Source: Monosiga brevicollis MX1 (taxonomy: Eukaryota > Opisthokonta > Choanoflagellata > Craspedida > Salpingoecidae). Taken from it: a DNA stretch of 13,636 nucleotides. Numbering within the stretch: position 1 is the stretch's first letter; each line of letters begins with the position of its first letter. The DNA lies in assembly GCF_000002865.3 (NCBI RefSeq), contig NW_001865076.1:143077-156712 (forward strand), written 5' to 3'. The notes beneath the pieces are model-generated. The model was not told the DNA's origin. It made no database searches and saw nothing but the letters and a program-made list of their open reading frames with translations. Shown in pieces: positions 1 to 9,462 of this stretch. Position numbers and translations under genes: made by a program.

Positions 1-1
1 A

Positions 2-3000
2 AAGCGCAGCCGCAAGGAAGAGCACAACGATGCTCTTCTGATTGCCTCGCTCCAGCAACGCCTGCAAATGTCTGAGCGACAAATGGAGAGCGCGTACAAG
101 GACAACAATCTGCTGCGTGCTCGATTGCAAGTGCTGGAAAATCAACTGCTTCAAGCACGCCACTCTGTGCGTCACAGCCCCACTCCTTGCCCGCCCCTCT
201 ACACGCTACCATCTATAAGGGCAGTTGATCTTAACCATGTTTTATGATGCTTAGGCGGAAGAGTCGCGACGGATCGTTGAGCGCCAGGCCAAGCGAATCT
301 TCTTGCTTGAGGAGCAGTCAGAGAGCTTTGTGGAGGAGACGTCTTCTCAGCTGGCCGTTGAGGAGCGCAATCGTTACCTAACTGCGATTCAAGAATTGGT
401 ATGTTGGTGTTTGACATCCCTGCTGCTTATTCGCTGATGATGGCCACGCCGAGCCGACGTCTGTCAACGGCTGGTACCATTGGTCATGTGGCACAGTACT
501 GGATGCTGACGTGGTTGGATGTGCGCTCCACAATGCGCAGGAAGCTAAGGTGGCAGCATTGGAGCGTGGGGATCAACATGCTGTGGCACACACAGTCTTA
601 CGGCAAGAGCAGCAGTTGTCCTTGGTTCGAGTGGCGGAGTCTCAGCTCCGCGTTCGCCTGCACTCTGCACGCCAATCCAACCGTGCCAAGATTGGACGGC
701 TCGTTTACAGCGTGGAGGTAGGTCGTGCGTTTGTCCGCTTTGACAGCATCAATTTCTGCTGCGATCACCCCGAGCCCCCAGCTTTGGGTCGGGTTCAACT
801 CCCACGCACCCCTCAAAGTTCAAACCCAAGCATCTCATCCACGTGGTTCGACGCCATTGGACAGGAATTGGGGGAACAAAACAAGCTTGTCAAGCAAGAA
901 ATGCAACTTGCTGTCACAGAACTGCGCACACTGGCAAAGAACCTGGCTTTTCAGATTGGCAAACTTCACTTACAGTGAGTGGCATGTCCTGGAGCCGAAC
1001 AAAAAGACAGGACTGGCGAGAATTCACGGTGTGCCTGGTCTTAGACTCGCGGGCGCGAACAAAGACAATACCACTCTGCGTTCCAAGTATCAAAAGGAGT
1101 GCTTGAAGCGCAAACTATTGTACAATAAACTGCAGGAACTTAAGGGTACGTCAGGTTGCGAGACGATATGTCATGCTTCGTCGATGAGCCTCCCCGGCAA
1201 ATACAACTATCTGACCCATTTTTGCGTTTGGGGTCATGTTTGCTTTGTGCAGGCAACATTCGCGTTTTCTGCCGCTGCCGCCTGGATGATCGTGTCCCAA
1301 ACGTCATTCAATTTGTTTCAGACTCAGAGCTCATGGTGCCGGGCAAGAAGACGGTCAGACGTGCACCATGCCCCGTTTCAGAAGTGGCAGTCACCATAAG
1401 GAGGCTGTCAGATTTTCACAAGTGGGCTGTGGGTGTAGGTGTTTGAGTTTGACCGGGCCTACGGCCCACAAACGCGGCAATCTGAGGTGTATCAGGACGT
1501 TTCTCCGATCATCACCAGCTGCATTGATGGCTACAATGTTTGCTTCCTAGCTTTCGGCCAGGTTTGTGCGTTTCACCTAGTCTAGGCATACTGATGACTG
1601 TTGCATCTTGACACAAATTGGCGTGCTTGGCACATATGGGTTGTAGACTGGCTCTGGCAAAACATACACCATGATGGGCCCTCCGGAGAATCCGGGGGTG
1701 AATCGGGTGCGTTCCCAACAGAAATATCTATCCTGCATCTGCCACGTCGTTGATTGCGCTCGGCAGTTTGCTTTTCAATCACATCTCATGAGCCTATACG
1801 CCTGCGCATTTGTATGTGATCCATGCAGCGAGCTATCAAAGAGCTCTTTGAAATTTGCCAAGCGCGTGAAGACGTCAAGTACACCATGACGCTCTCGCTC
1901 ATGGAAATCTACAACGAAAACATTTACGACCTGCTGCGCGGTGACCATGTGCGTATGCTGCCGCCGCATGACTCGTCACGACCTCGTGTGACTCTACTTG
2001 GGAATCGTGGTTGATTGGATTTTACCTGCCCTGTAGCGATCATTGCGTATTCGAATGGAGGAGAGCGGACGATCCTACGTCGAACATCTTACTGTGCGCG
2101 AAGTGGCAACGGAAGACGACGTCACGCGCGTCCTCGAAGAAGGCGATCGCAACCGCACTGGTACGCGTTGTTAACAGCGCTGGCACAATGTTTTGGTGAT
2201 CTTTATCGTTTTGTTTTGTTTTTATTTTACCCTTGTTTATTTGTATGCCTCCCCTGTCTCTGCTGAGAGATGAGTTGTGGCGTTTGGCGGGGAGAAAAAG
2301 AGCTGAGGCCCAACCTGGCACAAGGTGCTTGTGCTCTCACCTTTTTGTCTCCTCTTGTTCACTCTATTGTGCGATCGATTTTAGTCGCTGCCACATCCAT
2401 GAATATCCATTCCAGCCGATCGCATTTGTTGCTGGAGATCAATATCCACGGCGTCAATCGCATCACCGGCGTCAACAGTCATGGCAAATTAACCCTCTGT
2501 GATCTTGCTGGTAAGTGCTGCCGTCTACTCCAGGACCTCTTGCGAGCATTCATGGTACTCACTGCCATGGACTTGACGTCAGGTTCGGAGCGTGTGGGAC
2601 GTTCGCAGGCCACAGGGCAGCGCTTGGTAGAAGCAGCTGCCATCAACAAATCGCTGCAGTCGCTCAGCCTCGTATTTCAAGGTAAGCTGACAAACTTCAG
2701 TACAGCAAGAAAACAACCCCGACTGAAGCAAGCGACGGGTATTCGCGTGTCCCTACGACTCTCATCCCGATGCCATGCGGATTCGACCCACAGCTATTGC
2801 AGGCAAGCAAAAGCACGTTCCTTATCGCAACTGCAAACTTACGCACGTTCTTCAAGACTCCTTGGGAGGTGACGCAAAATGCTGCGTCTTTATCAACATT
2901 TCGCCAGCCGAGTCCAACCTGGGGGAAACTGTCTCGACGCTTACCTTTGGACAAAACATATCGCGCATCGAATTGGGACCTGTGAAGCGCAACGTCGCCA

Positions 3001-3029
3001 AGCCTCGTTTTGACTCCATACCGCGCTAA
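2..3029 (+). CDS. Kinesin-14 (C-terminal motor kinesin), 3' part, 13 exons
   Basis: Predicted minus-end-directed microtubule motor. Exons that join in frame: 2-166, 255-398, 541-717, 865-974, 1045-1145, 1253-1353, 1439-1561, 1647-1706, 1829-1948, 2037-2160, 2385-2510, 2583-2681, 2794-3029; all introns are GT-AG. They give 561 residues with no upstream start, so the N-terminus lies outside the window. Residues 1 to about 230 are Glu/Gln/Arg/Leu-rich, coiled-coil-like stalk. The neck LYNKLQELKGNIRVFCR, joined directly to the first motor strand, is the hallmark of C-terminal kinesins (KIFC3-like). Motor motifs: P-loop GQTGSGKT (306-313, split by intron 7 after GQ), switch I NIHSSRSH (415-422), switch II DLAGSE (448-453), then VPYRNCKLT and a short basic tail before TAA. 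For exon 13 the acceptor at 2793 was preferred to a later AG because it restores the family spacing (FQAIAGKQKH). The exon 6/7 junction was also chosen by fit to the family (GKKTVFEFDRAYGP). Confidence 0.93.
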
Positions 3030-3578
3030 ATGCTTTTCTGTGACTGATTTGTTCATTTGGTTGCCTTTTTCGGTCCTTTGCCAAACGAGAGGCGGGATGC
3101 CGAACAAGGCTTTATGCTATTTCTTTCCCCTTTTCCCCTTGGCTCGGTTTTTGTTTTTTGTTTTTTGTTTTTTTCTTGACACAGAGCCTGTCATGCTATA
3201 ACAGCCCAAAGCTTCTAATTGAATTCATTTAACATGTAAGCTCCTTGACCTCAAACGCGGCGAGCGTCAAGTTCGTTCTCCCACGCCGTGGAGCATGATT
3301 AATGCTCTGCTGAGCCATACCCCAAAACCGTGCATATGCAGCAAAACGGGATTCGTTCGAAAGGGGACATCAGATAAAACAAGATGAAATCCTTATCTCT
3401 AAAAAATTGACACTTTGATTCAGATGTTAGCTCTCCCCAACATCGTTCACGAGTCAATTGTCCGTCTCATGCTCTTGGCCACTCGACAAGCAAAAATCAG
3501 GCAGAAAAAGAACAGCCAGGGATATGGCAAACAGCAAACGTGTGTAAATGGAACTATCCACGACAGCTAGCTTTGATC
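3030..3578. other. Convergent intergenic spacer (two 3' ends)
   Basis: The kinesin-14 gene on the plus strand and the ankyrin-kinase-PARP gene on the minus strand both end at this spacer, so it should hold both 3' untranslated regions. I see no coding sequence with a recognisable domain. A T-rich tract of TTTTTTG units lies at about 3148-3176. No canonical AATAAA is visible on either strand; AGATAAAA near 3371 is the nearest plus-strand variant. No structured RNA is evident by eye. Confidence 0.6.
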
Positions 3579-4381
3579 CTAGTCGACCGTGTAGTAAACC
3601 ACCAGCTCCGGATAGATTTGAGTGTTCTCAAATATGACCACCTCATGATATTGCCCACACGGTGTCGCAATAACTGAGTCATATCTAAAGAGACAACAGA
3701 CGCAACAGACAGGTCAGACGGTGGCCAAAGACACCCGGCTGAGACTACCATACAAAAGAAGCTGTTATGTTCAACGTACCGCTCATTGTTGGGCGCATTG
3801 GGCAGAAGTGGAGGAGCCGGCGCTCCAGCCGGAGGTACTTGATGAACATAGGCATGGCCCAGTAGCGCTCGTGTGATGACGAGCATGCGTTCGCCGTTGG
3901 ATGAAGGTTGAGCGTACAGATGACTCTAAGATCATGGAGGGACACACCACATCAGAACAGCAGCTTTCACCCAGACAGGCGTCGAAATTTAGAGTAGAAG
4001 CTACCATACCTTGCCGGGGTGATCGGCCAAGTATACACCAAGGCCGAATCGGTGACCGGCGCCACTGCCGGCGAAGCGACAGTCCAGGCCCAGGCGCACA
4101 ATCTTGTCACGCATCGATCGGTCAGCGAAAATGCCGTGAAGCAACAGGCGCTCCTGACAAGATGTATCTCGCAGCAAGGCTGGCTGGCCCGGGAGCGCGT
4201 CCACTGTGGCCGTTTGAAGCCGATCGTAGGGATCTTGGGCCGTGATGCGATGCAGCATCTCCCGTCGCTTTGCGCTGTAGCGCTCCCACAATACAGGATT
4301 TTCCACACGCTTGACCCGCTGCACAGTAATATTTGCTGGCCCGCGCCCATCCGTGCCCAGCTGCTTCAGCAGGTCAGCCAC
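3579..4381 (-). other. PARP catalytic (ADP-ribosyltransferase) domain, C-terminal
   Basis: Three exons (4381-4010, 3925-3780, 3684-3579) encode a domain that would transfer ADP-ribose from NAD+ to a target. It opens with [18 protein letters not shown], the usual start of the PARP10/14/tankyrase-type catalytic domain. The nicotinamide-binding histidine H1094 is in LLLHGIF, the tyrosine Y1129 in GLGVYLAD, followed by KSHLYA and [11 protein letters not shown]. The last exon gives YDSVIATP and [14 protein letters not shown]. By alignment from memory with the tankyrase NEYVIY...QAYPEY segment, E1199 takes the catalytic glutamate position. An H-Y-E triad would permit chain formation, whereas many mono-transferases have I, L or Y there. 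The domain ends the protein (VVYYTVD, TAG). No WWE, macro or zinc-finger module is visible beside it. Confidence 0.93.
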
Positions 4382-7300
4382 CTAGCCACCAGTATATTCA
4401 CATCAGACGACTTGTAAAAGAGCATTCAAACAACAAGCAACGCACCTCTGAAATGAGTTCGGGCGCATCGCGCAATACGTCAATGGCTGGCCCGACCTGG
4501 GTGGTGACAGGTCGGGCCGCCAACTGTCCACCACTAAATAGGCTTGGCCGTTGTTTTGGATCTGCTGCAAGCAGGGCCCGTGTTTCCTTGTACAGTTCAT
4601 TCATCGAATCGCACATCTGCAGAGAAATCCAATATCAAAAGACACTTACAAAAGAGCATTCAAAGCGAGGCACCATGAACCGACCCAACCAACCATACAT
4701 CACTCACCTCAGCCGCCAGGTGCGGAAAGCTGCAGGCACCATCCCCAGCCGATAAACTCCATCTGCAATGAGAAACAACCTCATCGCTACACGACTGGGC
4801 AGGTGGGATCGTCTGTGGATACATGTAGGTGTTGTAGAGAACACAGCCAAAGGAAAAGGCATCCTGTGCCGGACGTGCGCCCACGCGGCCCCCACCGAAA
4901 AGGACCTCGGGTGCTATATGGCCTGTCGTGCCCGACGCAGCGGTAGTCGTGCAAGGCAGCTTCGTAGCTTCGGCTGCCGCCTTGGCAATGTCGAAATCGC
5001 CGAGCCGCACAACGGGCTGATCCTCGTCGCCGTCCAGCATCACATTGCTCAGCTTGACATCCCGGTGCACCAAGCCCTTGCTGTGCATAAAAGCCAGCGC
5101 CGAGCGCAGTTGACTCATCAAACCCGCAATGACGGCTGAGGTGGCCAGATGGCGCGCTTTGCTCAGCCACTGCTGCAGATCCCCCTGGGCACACCACGGC
5201 TGCACCAAGTAGGCGCTAGGTTGGCCCTCTCGCACGTCCACAAGCGCACCAAAGACTGGGAGAATGTTTGGGTGCTCTAGCTGGCGCATGGCACGAAGCT
5301 CGCGAAGAAACGTACGACACTGATCTTGTTTGTGCTGTCGAGCAAATGCGTACTCCTTCACAGCCAAATCTTGTTCGAGATAGTTTGGCAGCGCCGCACG
5401 GGCTTTGTACACTTTGTGATTTTGGCTGTACTGGAGGTCGAGCTGCCCCAGGCTGGAGAGCGTTAACGCCTGGTCCACCTCGGTCATGGCCTCCAAAATG
5501 AGACTGGTGGGAAGGTCTGGGCCAAGCACTGTGCGGAGGTGCACTCCCAAAGCACTTTGCTCAGGGTGCAAAAAAACCAGCAGAGTTGGAAAGTGTTGGC
5601 ACAGCAGCTCTGCCAGTGCTACCACCTGATCCACCTGTATTTGATCTGATAATTGGTCTCGCAGGCTGGCCAGACGCTCTTTCTTTTTCCGCAGATCGGC
5701 TTCAAGACTAGTGCGTAGCTCATCTGGGGCAAACGCCAAGAATGATGTGGTAGCCTGCATTTGCTCCTGTAGCTTGGTCACTTCCTCATGAACAGATGCA
5801 ACTGAAGCCGCGCTGTCCTGAGTGATTCCACTGGCATATTTAATGCCCAAGGTCAACACGGAGAGTGTCGTGGTCTGCCAGTCGATCATGTCTTGCAAAT
5901 GCTGCACCAGAGCCTGTGTCTCATGGAGCACAAATGCTAGGTACCAATCTTGATGCCCATAGTCGTGTTCTGCTCTCCAATCCGCGAGCTGTTCCAGGCC
6001 ATTCTGTCCGGGCAGGGACAGTCTTTCGTGAGCCTGGCATAGCTGCTCCCATGCATGAGGCAACGCCTCGGCTGGAGGCGGTGCGCTCACATCCAAACAT
6101 TGCGCGCATCGTTGCAACGTCTCGACGTGATACATCGTGCCGGTGGCCCCTGCCTTAGCCAAGGCGCTCAAGGCATCGATCAAAGCTAGCACCAGGCGTT
6201 TGAGGTTGTTGTTGGTGCTGATGAGCAGTTCTTGGCGCTCGGCTCCCACGCCGCCATGCAACATGGCAACTTTGTCCAAAGCTTCTGCAAGATTGGCGGG
6301 TGGCGTCTCTGGTGCGTCTGTTGTCACGGTGAGTGGCGTGGGGCATGCTGCCAACGCAGCCTGTAGCTCGAGAAGAACTGGTTGCAGCTCAAACTGGCTA
6401 GCAAGATCATGCAACTCTTGGAGCACTGATACCAGATTGTCAGTGTTTGGGTCTAATTGACTCAAGCGGTGACTTAGCGCTTCAGGCGTTCGAAGTGCCT
6501 GATCAAGCGCGCCGAGGGCTTGGGTGGTGGTAGCCTGGAAGTTGGCCCAGTCCATAGCAGGAAAGTCTGGTGGAGCTTCATCAAGGGTCTTTTGTATGTG
6601 AGCGACTCTCGTTGCAAGATTGGGGTCGTGTTTTGTGGCCCCGCTGATAAAGGCCTCGAGGTGTGGGAGGGGATGGGTGGTGGTGCGCTCGGGCAGGAGT
6701 GGCTTGAGCCAAGCATCCACCGCCAACAATACAGAGGCCGTAGTCTAATGGAGTTGTGTGGTGCCATGGTTGTAAGAGGTTGGATGAGGGATGGGTTTCA
6801 AACAGGAAGCGTGTTTCGGTGCACACGAGAGGTGGAGAGTGAAGGCGTGGGGGCCTCACCGCGAGGGTGGGCGCAAGGCTGGGCAAGGGCGGCAGCCATG
6901 CGGACGGCAGGGCAAGCGAAGGGGGCGCGAGAAGCTTGAGTGGTTGTGCGAGGCGAGCCGCATGGGTAGCAAACGTCGTCTCCAACTTATCGCCATGCCC
7001 GGTGCTACGTCCCCACTCAAGGGGTGTTTTACCATCCTGAGAGGCACGGGCCACAGTCAAACAATCAGAACGTAGGATTACGATCAATAAAAATAGTACT
7101 CATAAGATGATTTTACCTTCAAACATCAATAATTGCACCTATATAAACTATTTTGAATGGTCCATGTGAGCTGGGCAACGACGCGAGAATGAACATTGGT
7201 GCCATGCATTTGTTTCCTCAAAAAAAGAAAGACGACATCGAAACGCCTTGCGTGTGTGGAGGCCCATCGATGGGAGAGCGGTGTTCGGTTATATCAAGCA

Positions 7301-9060
7301 AAAGCAGGAAGCGGCATGAATATACTGTGGGAATGTCATGGTGCATAGAGATGGCGGCTGGAAGATATCTGAAGGTGAGGGAGGTGGAAGCGGACAGCAT
7401 GTGTGGCAACTGTACCAAGAAAATAATGTCATGTCGGTGCATAAGCGCAGTCCGAAGCGCAAGCAATGGCAGGCAGCAGGTACACCATGGGCGGGAAGCA
7501 AGGCAAGATGTAAAAAAGAAACTGAACGGGCGGGTTCAAAAGAAGCGAGGCACTAAACTGGACAGGGCAAGCACGAGGGCGTGTGCACAAGAAGACGAGA
7601 TGGTGGGAAGGCATGAAAGGTAGGGTAGAGTATAGAGAAATAGACAAACAAAACGAGAAGGAGGAGCAAGAGCAGCCATGATGGAGGAGTGGGAGGCACT
7701 GACAATGCACTTGGCCTCAGCATCGGCGCCATGCTGCAACAGCGTCTCTGCCACCACCACATGCCCGTTATAGCAGGCACCGTGCAGCGGTGTGTTGCGT
7801 TTCTGCGGGTTGATGCGTCATCACGTACGGATGCAAAGTCCACAGTATCTCGATGAGTTGTTAATATACCATCCGACATGATGCATCAGCAGAATATGCA
7901 TCACGAATGGGGAGATAGAAAGCAGAAAGCAAAAAGCACCCAAAATATGTAAGCGAAGCTACTGACGTTGTCCTTGACATTAGCATCAACGCCGTGCTTC
8001 AACAGCATCTCCACCACCTCCACATGACCGTTATAGCAGGCGTTGTGCAATGGTGTCATGTCTCTCTGTCATCACACACAGACAGCGAGAGTTGCAGCAC
8101 CCATGCATCCCGTTGTCCCAGGATGAGCTGTTTGCATACGAGATTGGTGTACCACAGGACATGCAGAGAGAGGGGAGCGGTCAAGATCAAAGTGCAGTCA
8201 TCAAGGAGAAAGCAAAAGGCTCTGACTTTATCCTTGGGTGTCGTATCAACGCCGTGATTCAAGAGCATCTCCACCACCTTGGCATGGCCGTTATAGCAGG
8301 CCTTGTGCAGTGGTGTTAAGCCATTCTGTAAGTGAAGGCACCATCACCACGTACAGATGTATTATCGTGTGTCCCACAGTGGCATCGTGAGCAATGCAAA
8401 AACTGGATCCGGCGTGCCAACAGCACATGCAGAAAGAGAGAGGCAACATCAAAAAAAGAGCGGGCAATACTGACTTTGTCCTTGACTTTCGTACTAGCGC
8501 CATGCTTTAACAGCATCTCCACCGCCGCCACACGACCGTGGTAACAGGCGATAAACAGTGGTGCCACGCCATTCTGTGGGTTGATGCACCACCATTACGT
8601 ATGGTATGGGTGCAGCAGTCTGATGCATTTGAGAACGGGTCACAACAGTTTGCCAAATAACTGACGTACCACATCTCTGAAAGTGGCAGCGGAGCGAATG
8701 CGTTGTGGGTCCCAGCTGTTCAACAGCCGCAACACTTCTTGTGGATCTGATGAACAACTCGCATTGTACAGCTGCCAACCATCCGAACTCATGGCACCGG
8801 TCGCTGGATCAACGTCTGCTTCTATGGCAAACTCCAATTTAATGAGCCCCTCCAAGTGAAAATTGTCTGACTACCAAATGTCTTGTTGGAAGTCGCCGAG
8901 GGGGCGTGCGCGACAAAACGGCAGCCAGGGCGGCAGATCTTGCTCGTCTCACTGGCGCGCCAAACGACTCACCTCAGGATTACAGTTACAAACAATGTAT
9001 ACTTGTTTGCCTAGCACGCGACGTCAACAGTGCGATCAGCTCAGTGGCACTCAAACTCAT
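3579..9060 (-). CDS. Ankyrin repeat-protein kinase-PARP fusion protein
   Basis: A predicted multidomain signalling enzyme. Minus-strand exons, 5' to 3': 9060-9003 (tentative), 8866-8670, 8573-8475, 8325-8227, 8065-7967, 7802-7704, 7036-6860, 6744-4708, 4616-4446, 4381-4010, 3925-3780, 3684-3579 (TAG). They join into 1,219 residues; introns are GT-AG, all phase 0 except the first and last. Domains: N-terminal segment 1-85, ankyrin repeats 86-217, degenerate ankyrin cap within 218-276, helical region to about 705, kinase about 705-990, PARP about 1030-1219. Exon 1 relies on a weak GTATAC donor. The alternative start is Met45 (8792-8790), whose GTGCC-ATG context is reasonable, giving 1,175 residues; the ankyrin-to-PARP part is unaffected. 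Kinase and PARP belong together because the exon carrying the kinase C-lobe end (4616-4446) is followed in phase by the PARP exon. Ankyrin plus PARP recalls tankyrase, but there is no visible SAM domain and a kinase is inserted. Substrates are unknown. Confidence 0.87.
4446..6744 (-). other. Helical region and protein kinase domain of the fusion protein
   Basis: Exon 6744-4708 (679 codons, phase 0 at both ends) and exon 4616-4446 (57 codons). Residues about 277-704 are Leu/Ala/Gln/Glu-rich, with little Gly or Pro outside a few linkers. They look helical, with a charged coiled-coil-like stretch around 610-645; I recognise no domain. The kinase follows: VAIK-like lysine K739 (LAVKEY), helix C glutamate E758 (FLRELRAM), HRDVKLSN with D838, K840 and N843, metal-binding D859 in DFD (usual motif DFG), APE 887-889, helix F D904 (DAFSFG), and the late arginine R978 in DPKQRPS on the next exon. 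HRDVK and the KQRPS ending fit a Ser/Thr or tyrosine-kinase-like kinase, not a true tyrosine kinase (HRDLAARN). The glycine-rich loop is not recognisable ([16 protein letters not shown]). Catalytic residues are present, so activity is plausible but unproven. Confidence 0.9.
7037..7703 (-). other. Long (667-nt) intron between ankyrin repeat 4 and the cap exon
   Basis: The interval starts with GTCAGT after the fourth ankyrin exon and ends with CTCTCAG before the cap exon, so it is best read as one intron, about four times longer than the gene's next longest (164 nt). On the sense (minus) strand it is strongly pyrimidine-rich, especially 7480-7700. That makes long purine-rich open frames on the plus strand which I judge to be spurious. 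I found no further ankyrin-like exon (no TPLH...GH...LL..HG pattern) in it, although a strongly decayed one could be missed by eye. Confidence 0.6.
7704..8573 (-). repeat. Four ankyrin repeats, one per 99-nt exon
   Basis: Exons 8573-8475, 8325-8227, 8065-7967 and 7802-7704 are each exactly 99 nt, begin and end in phase 0, and encode one 33-residue ankyrin repeat. The shared pattern is TPLH-x-ACYNGH...VVEMLL-x-HG-x-D, with VKDK/PKDK/VKDN at the end of the first three. Repeats 2 and 3 are closest. Repeat 1 is more diverged ([10 protein letters not shown]). Donors are GTCAGT or GTCAGA and acceptors CAG. Ankyrin repeats bind protein partners, so this part probably selects the target or location. 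The next exon (7036-6860) opens with [14 protein letters not shown], a degenerate C-terminal cap, and runs into a Leu/Pro/Ala-rich linker. The preceding exon (8866-8670) contains a weak half-repeat ([17 protein letters not shown]). Confidence 0.93.
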
Positions 9061-9307
9061 GCACGGAAAAAAAAAGCGGCAGCGTGCGCTCAATGATAGA
9101 TTCTCAGACGTTCTGGCATCGTCACAAGCCCTTGAGCCGGTGGTCCCCATGGTATCCACAAGCCATCTCACGCAAGATCAGCCAGCACGCAATGGCACTG
9201 CACCTCAAGTCGCCAGCGCCGGCCGTTAATGCCGAGAAACGCGACCAACAAGCTCAAACAGATGATGATGCTTTAGGATGATGACAACGAACAACAACAA
9301 CAAGCAG

Positions 9308-9321
9308 GATTACATGTAATC
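9308..9321. promoter_or_regulatory. 14-bp perfect palindrome
   Basis: GATTACATGTAATC is identical to its own reverse complement. It lies in the divergent spacer, about 250 nt from the proposed start of the fusion gene and 424 nt before the helicase ATG. A symmetric site is what a dimeric DNA-binding protein would use, but a single occurrence can be chance, so a regulatory role is only inferred. Confidence 0.3.
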
Positions 9322-9350
9322 ATCGTAATCGGCAACTGCTGCGTGTTGCC

Positions 9351-9462
9351 TGTGCCTGTGTGTCTGTGTGTCTGTGTCTGTGTCTGTGTGTCTGTGTCTG
9401 TGTGTCTGTGTCTGCCCCTGTGTCTGTGTGTCTGTGTCTGTGTCTACCCCTGTGTCTGTGCC
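9351..9462. repeat. TGTGTC/TGTCTG microsatellite
   Basis: An imperfect tandem repeat of TGTCTG and TGTGTC-type units about 110 bp long, interrupted twice by CCCC (about 9416 and 9447). The plus strand lacks A almost entirely across the tract. It lies between two divergent genes. Replication slippage is the usual origin; the interruptions suggest it is not freshly expanded. Confidence 0.9.

Noticed and set aside
2161-2384. T-rich stretch in kinesin intron 10 as a possible separate element
   Set aside because: It is a 224-nt intron with a good GTACGC donor and TTTTAG acceptor. The T-rich content is ordinary for an intron and no repeat ends or open frame are visible.
4704-4895. Extra intron inside the kinase C-lobe (AG at a TTGCAG upstream of 4708)
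   Set aside because: Keeping the frame open gives normal spacing from [10 protein letters not shown] to the DPKQRPS segment on the next exon. Shifting to the alternative frame runs into a stop and loses the downstream phase.
6581-7087. Single continuous minus-strand frame through the cap exon and the following intron
   Set aside because: A GTGAGG donor at 6859 and a TAG acceptor at 6745 join the cap exon in phase 0 to the kinase exon. The frame between them is Pro/His-rich and looks like translated intron.
7153-7623. Plus-strand open frame of about 156 codons
   Set aside because: It lies antisense to the long pyrimidine-rich intron of the fusion gene. Its Lys/Arg/Glu/Gly-rich composition is what a purine-rich strand gives in any frame, and it has no recognisable domain.
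7704-8573. Spaced direct repeats read as a CRISPR-like array
   Set aside because: The repeated units are 99-nt coding exons with ankyrin protein similarity and splice borders, in a eukaryotic gene; the spacing is irregular and the units diverge.
8906-9229. Plus-strand open frame of about 107 codons beside the fusion gene start
   Set aside because: The stretch is moderately protein-like, but it opens with GTG in an extended open region, overlaps the 5' end of the minus-strand gene, has no clear splice partner and matches no family I know. Transcript evidence would be needed.
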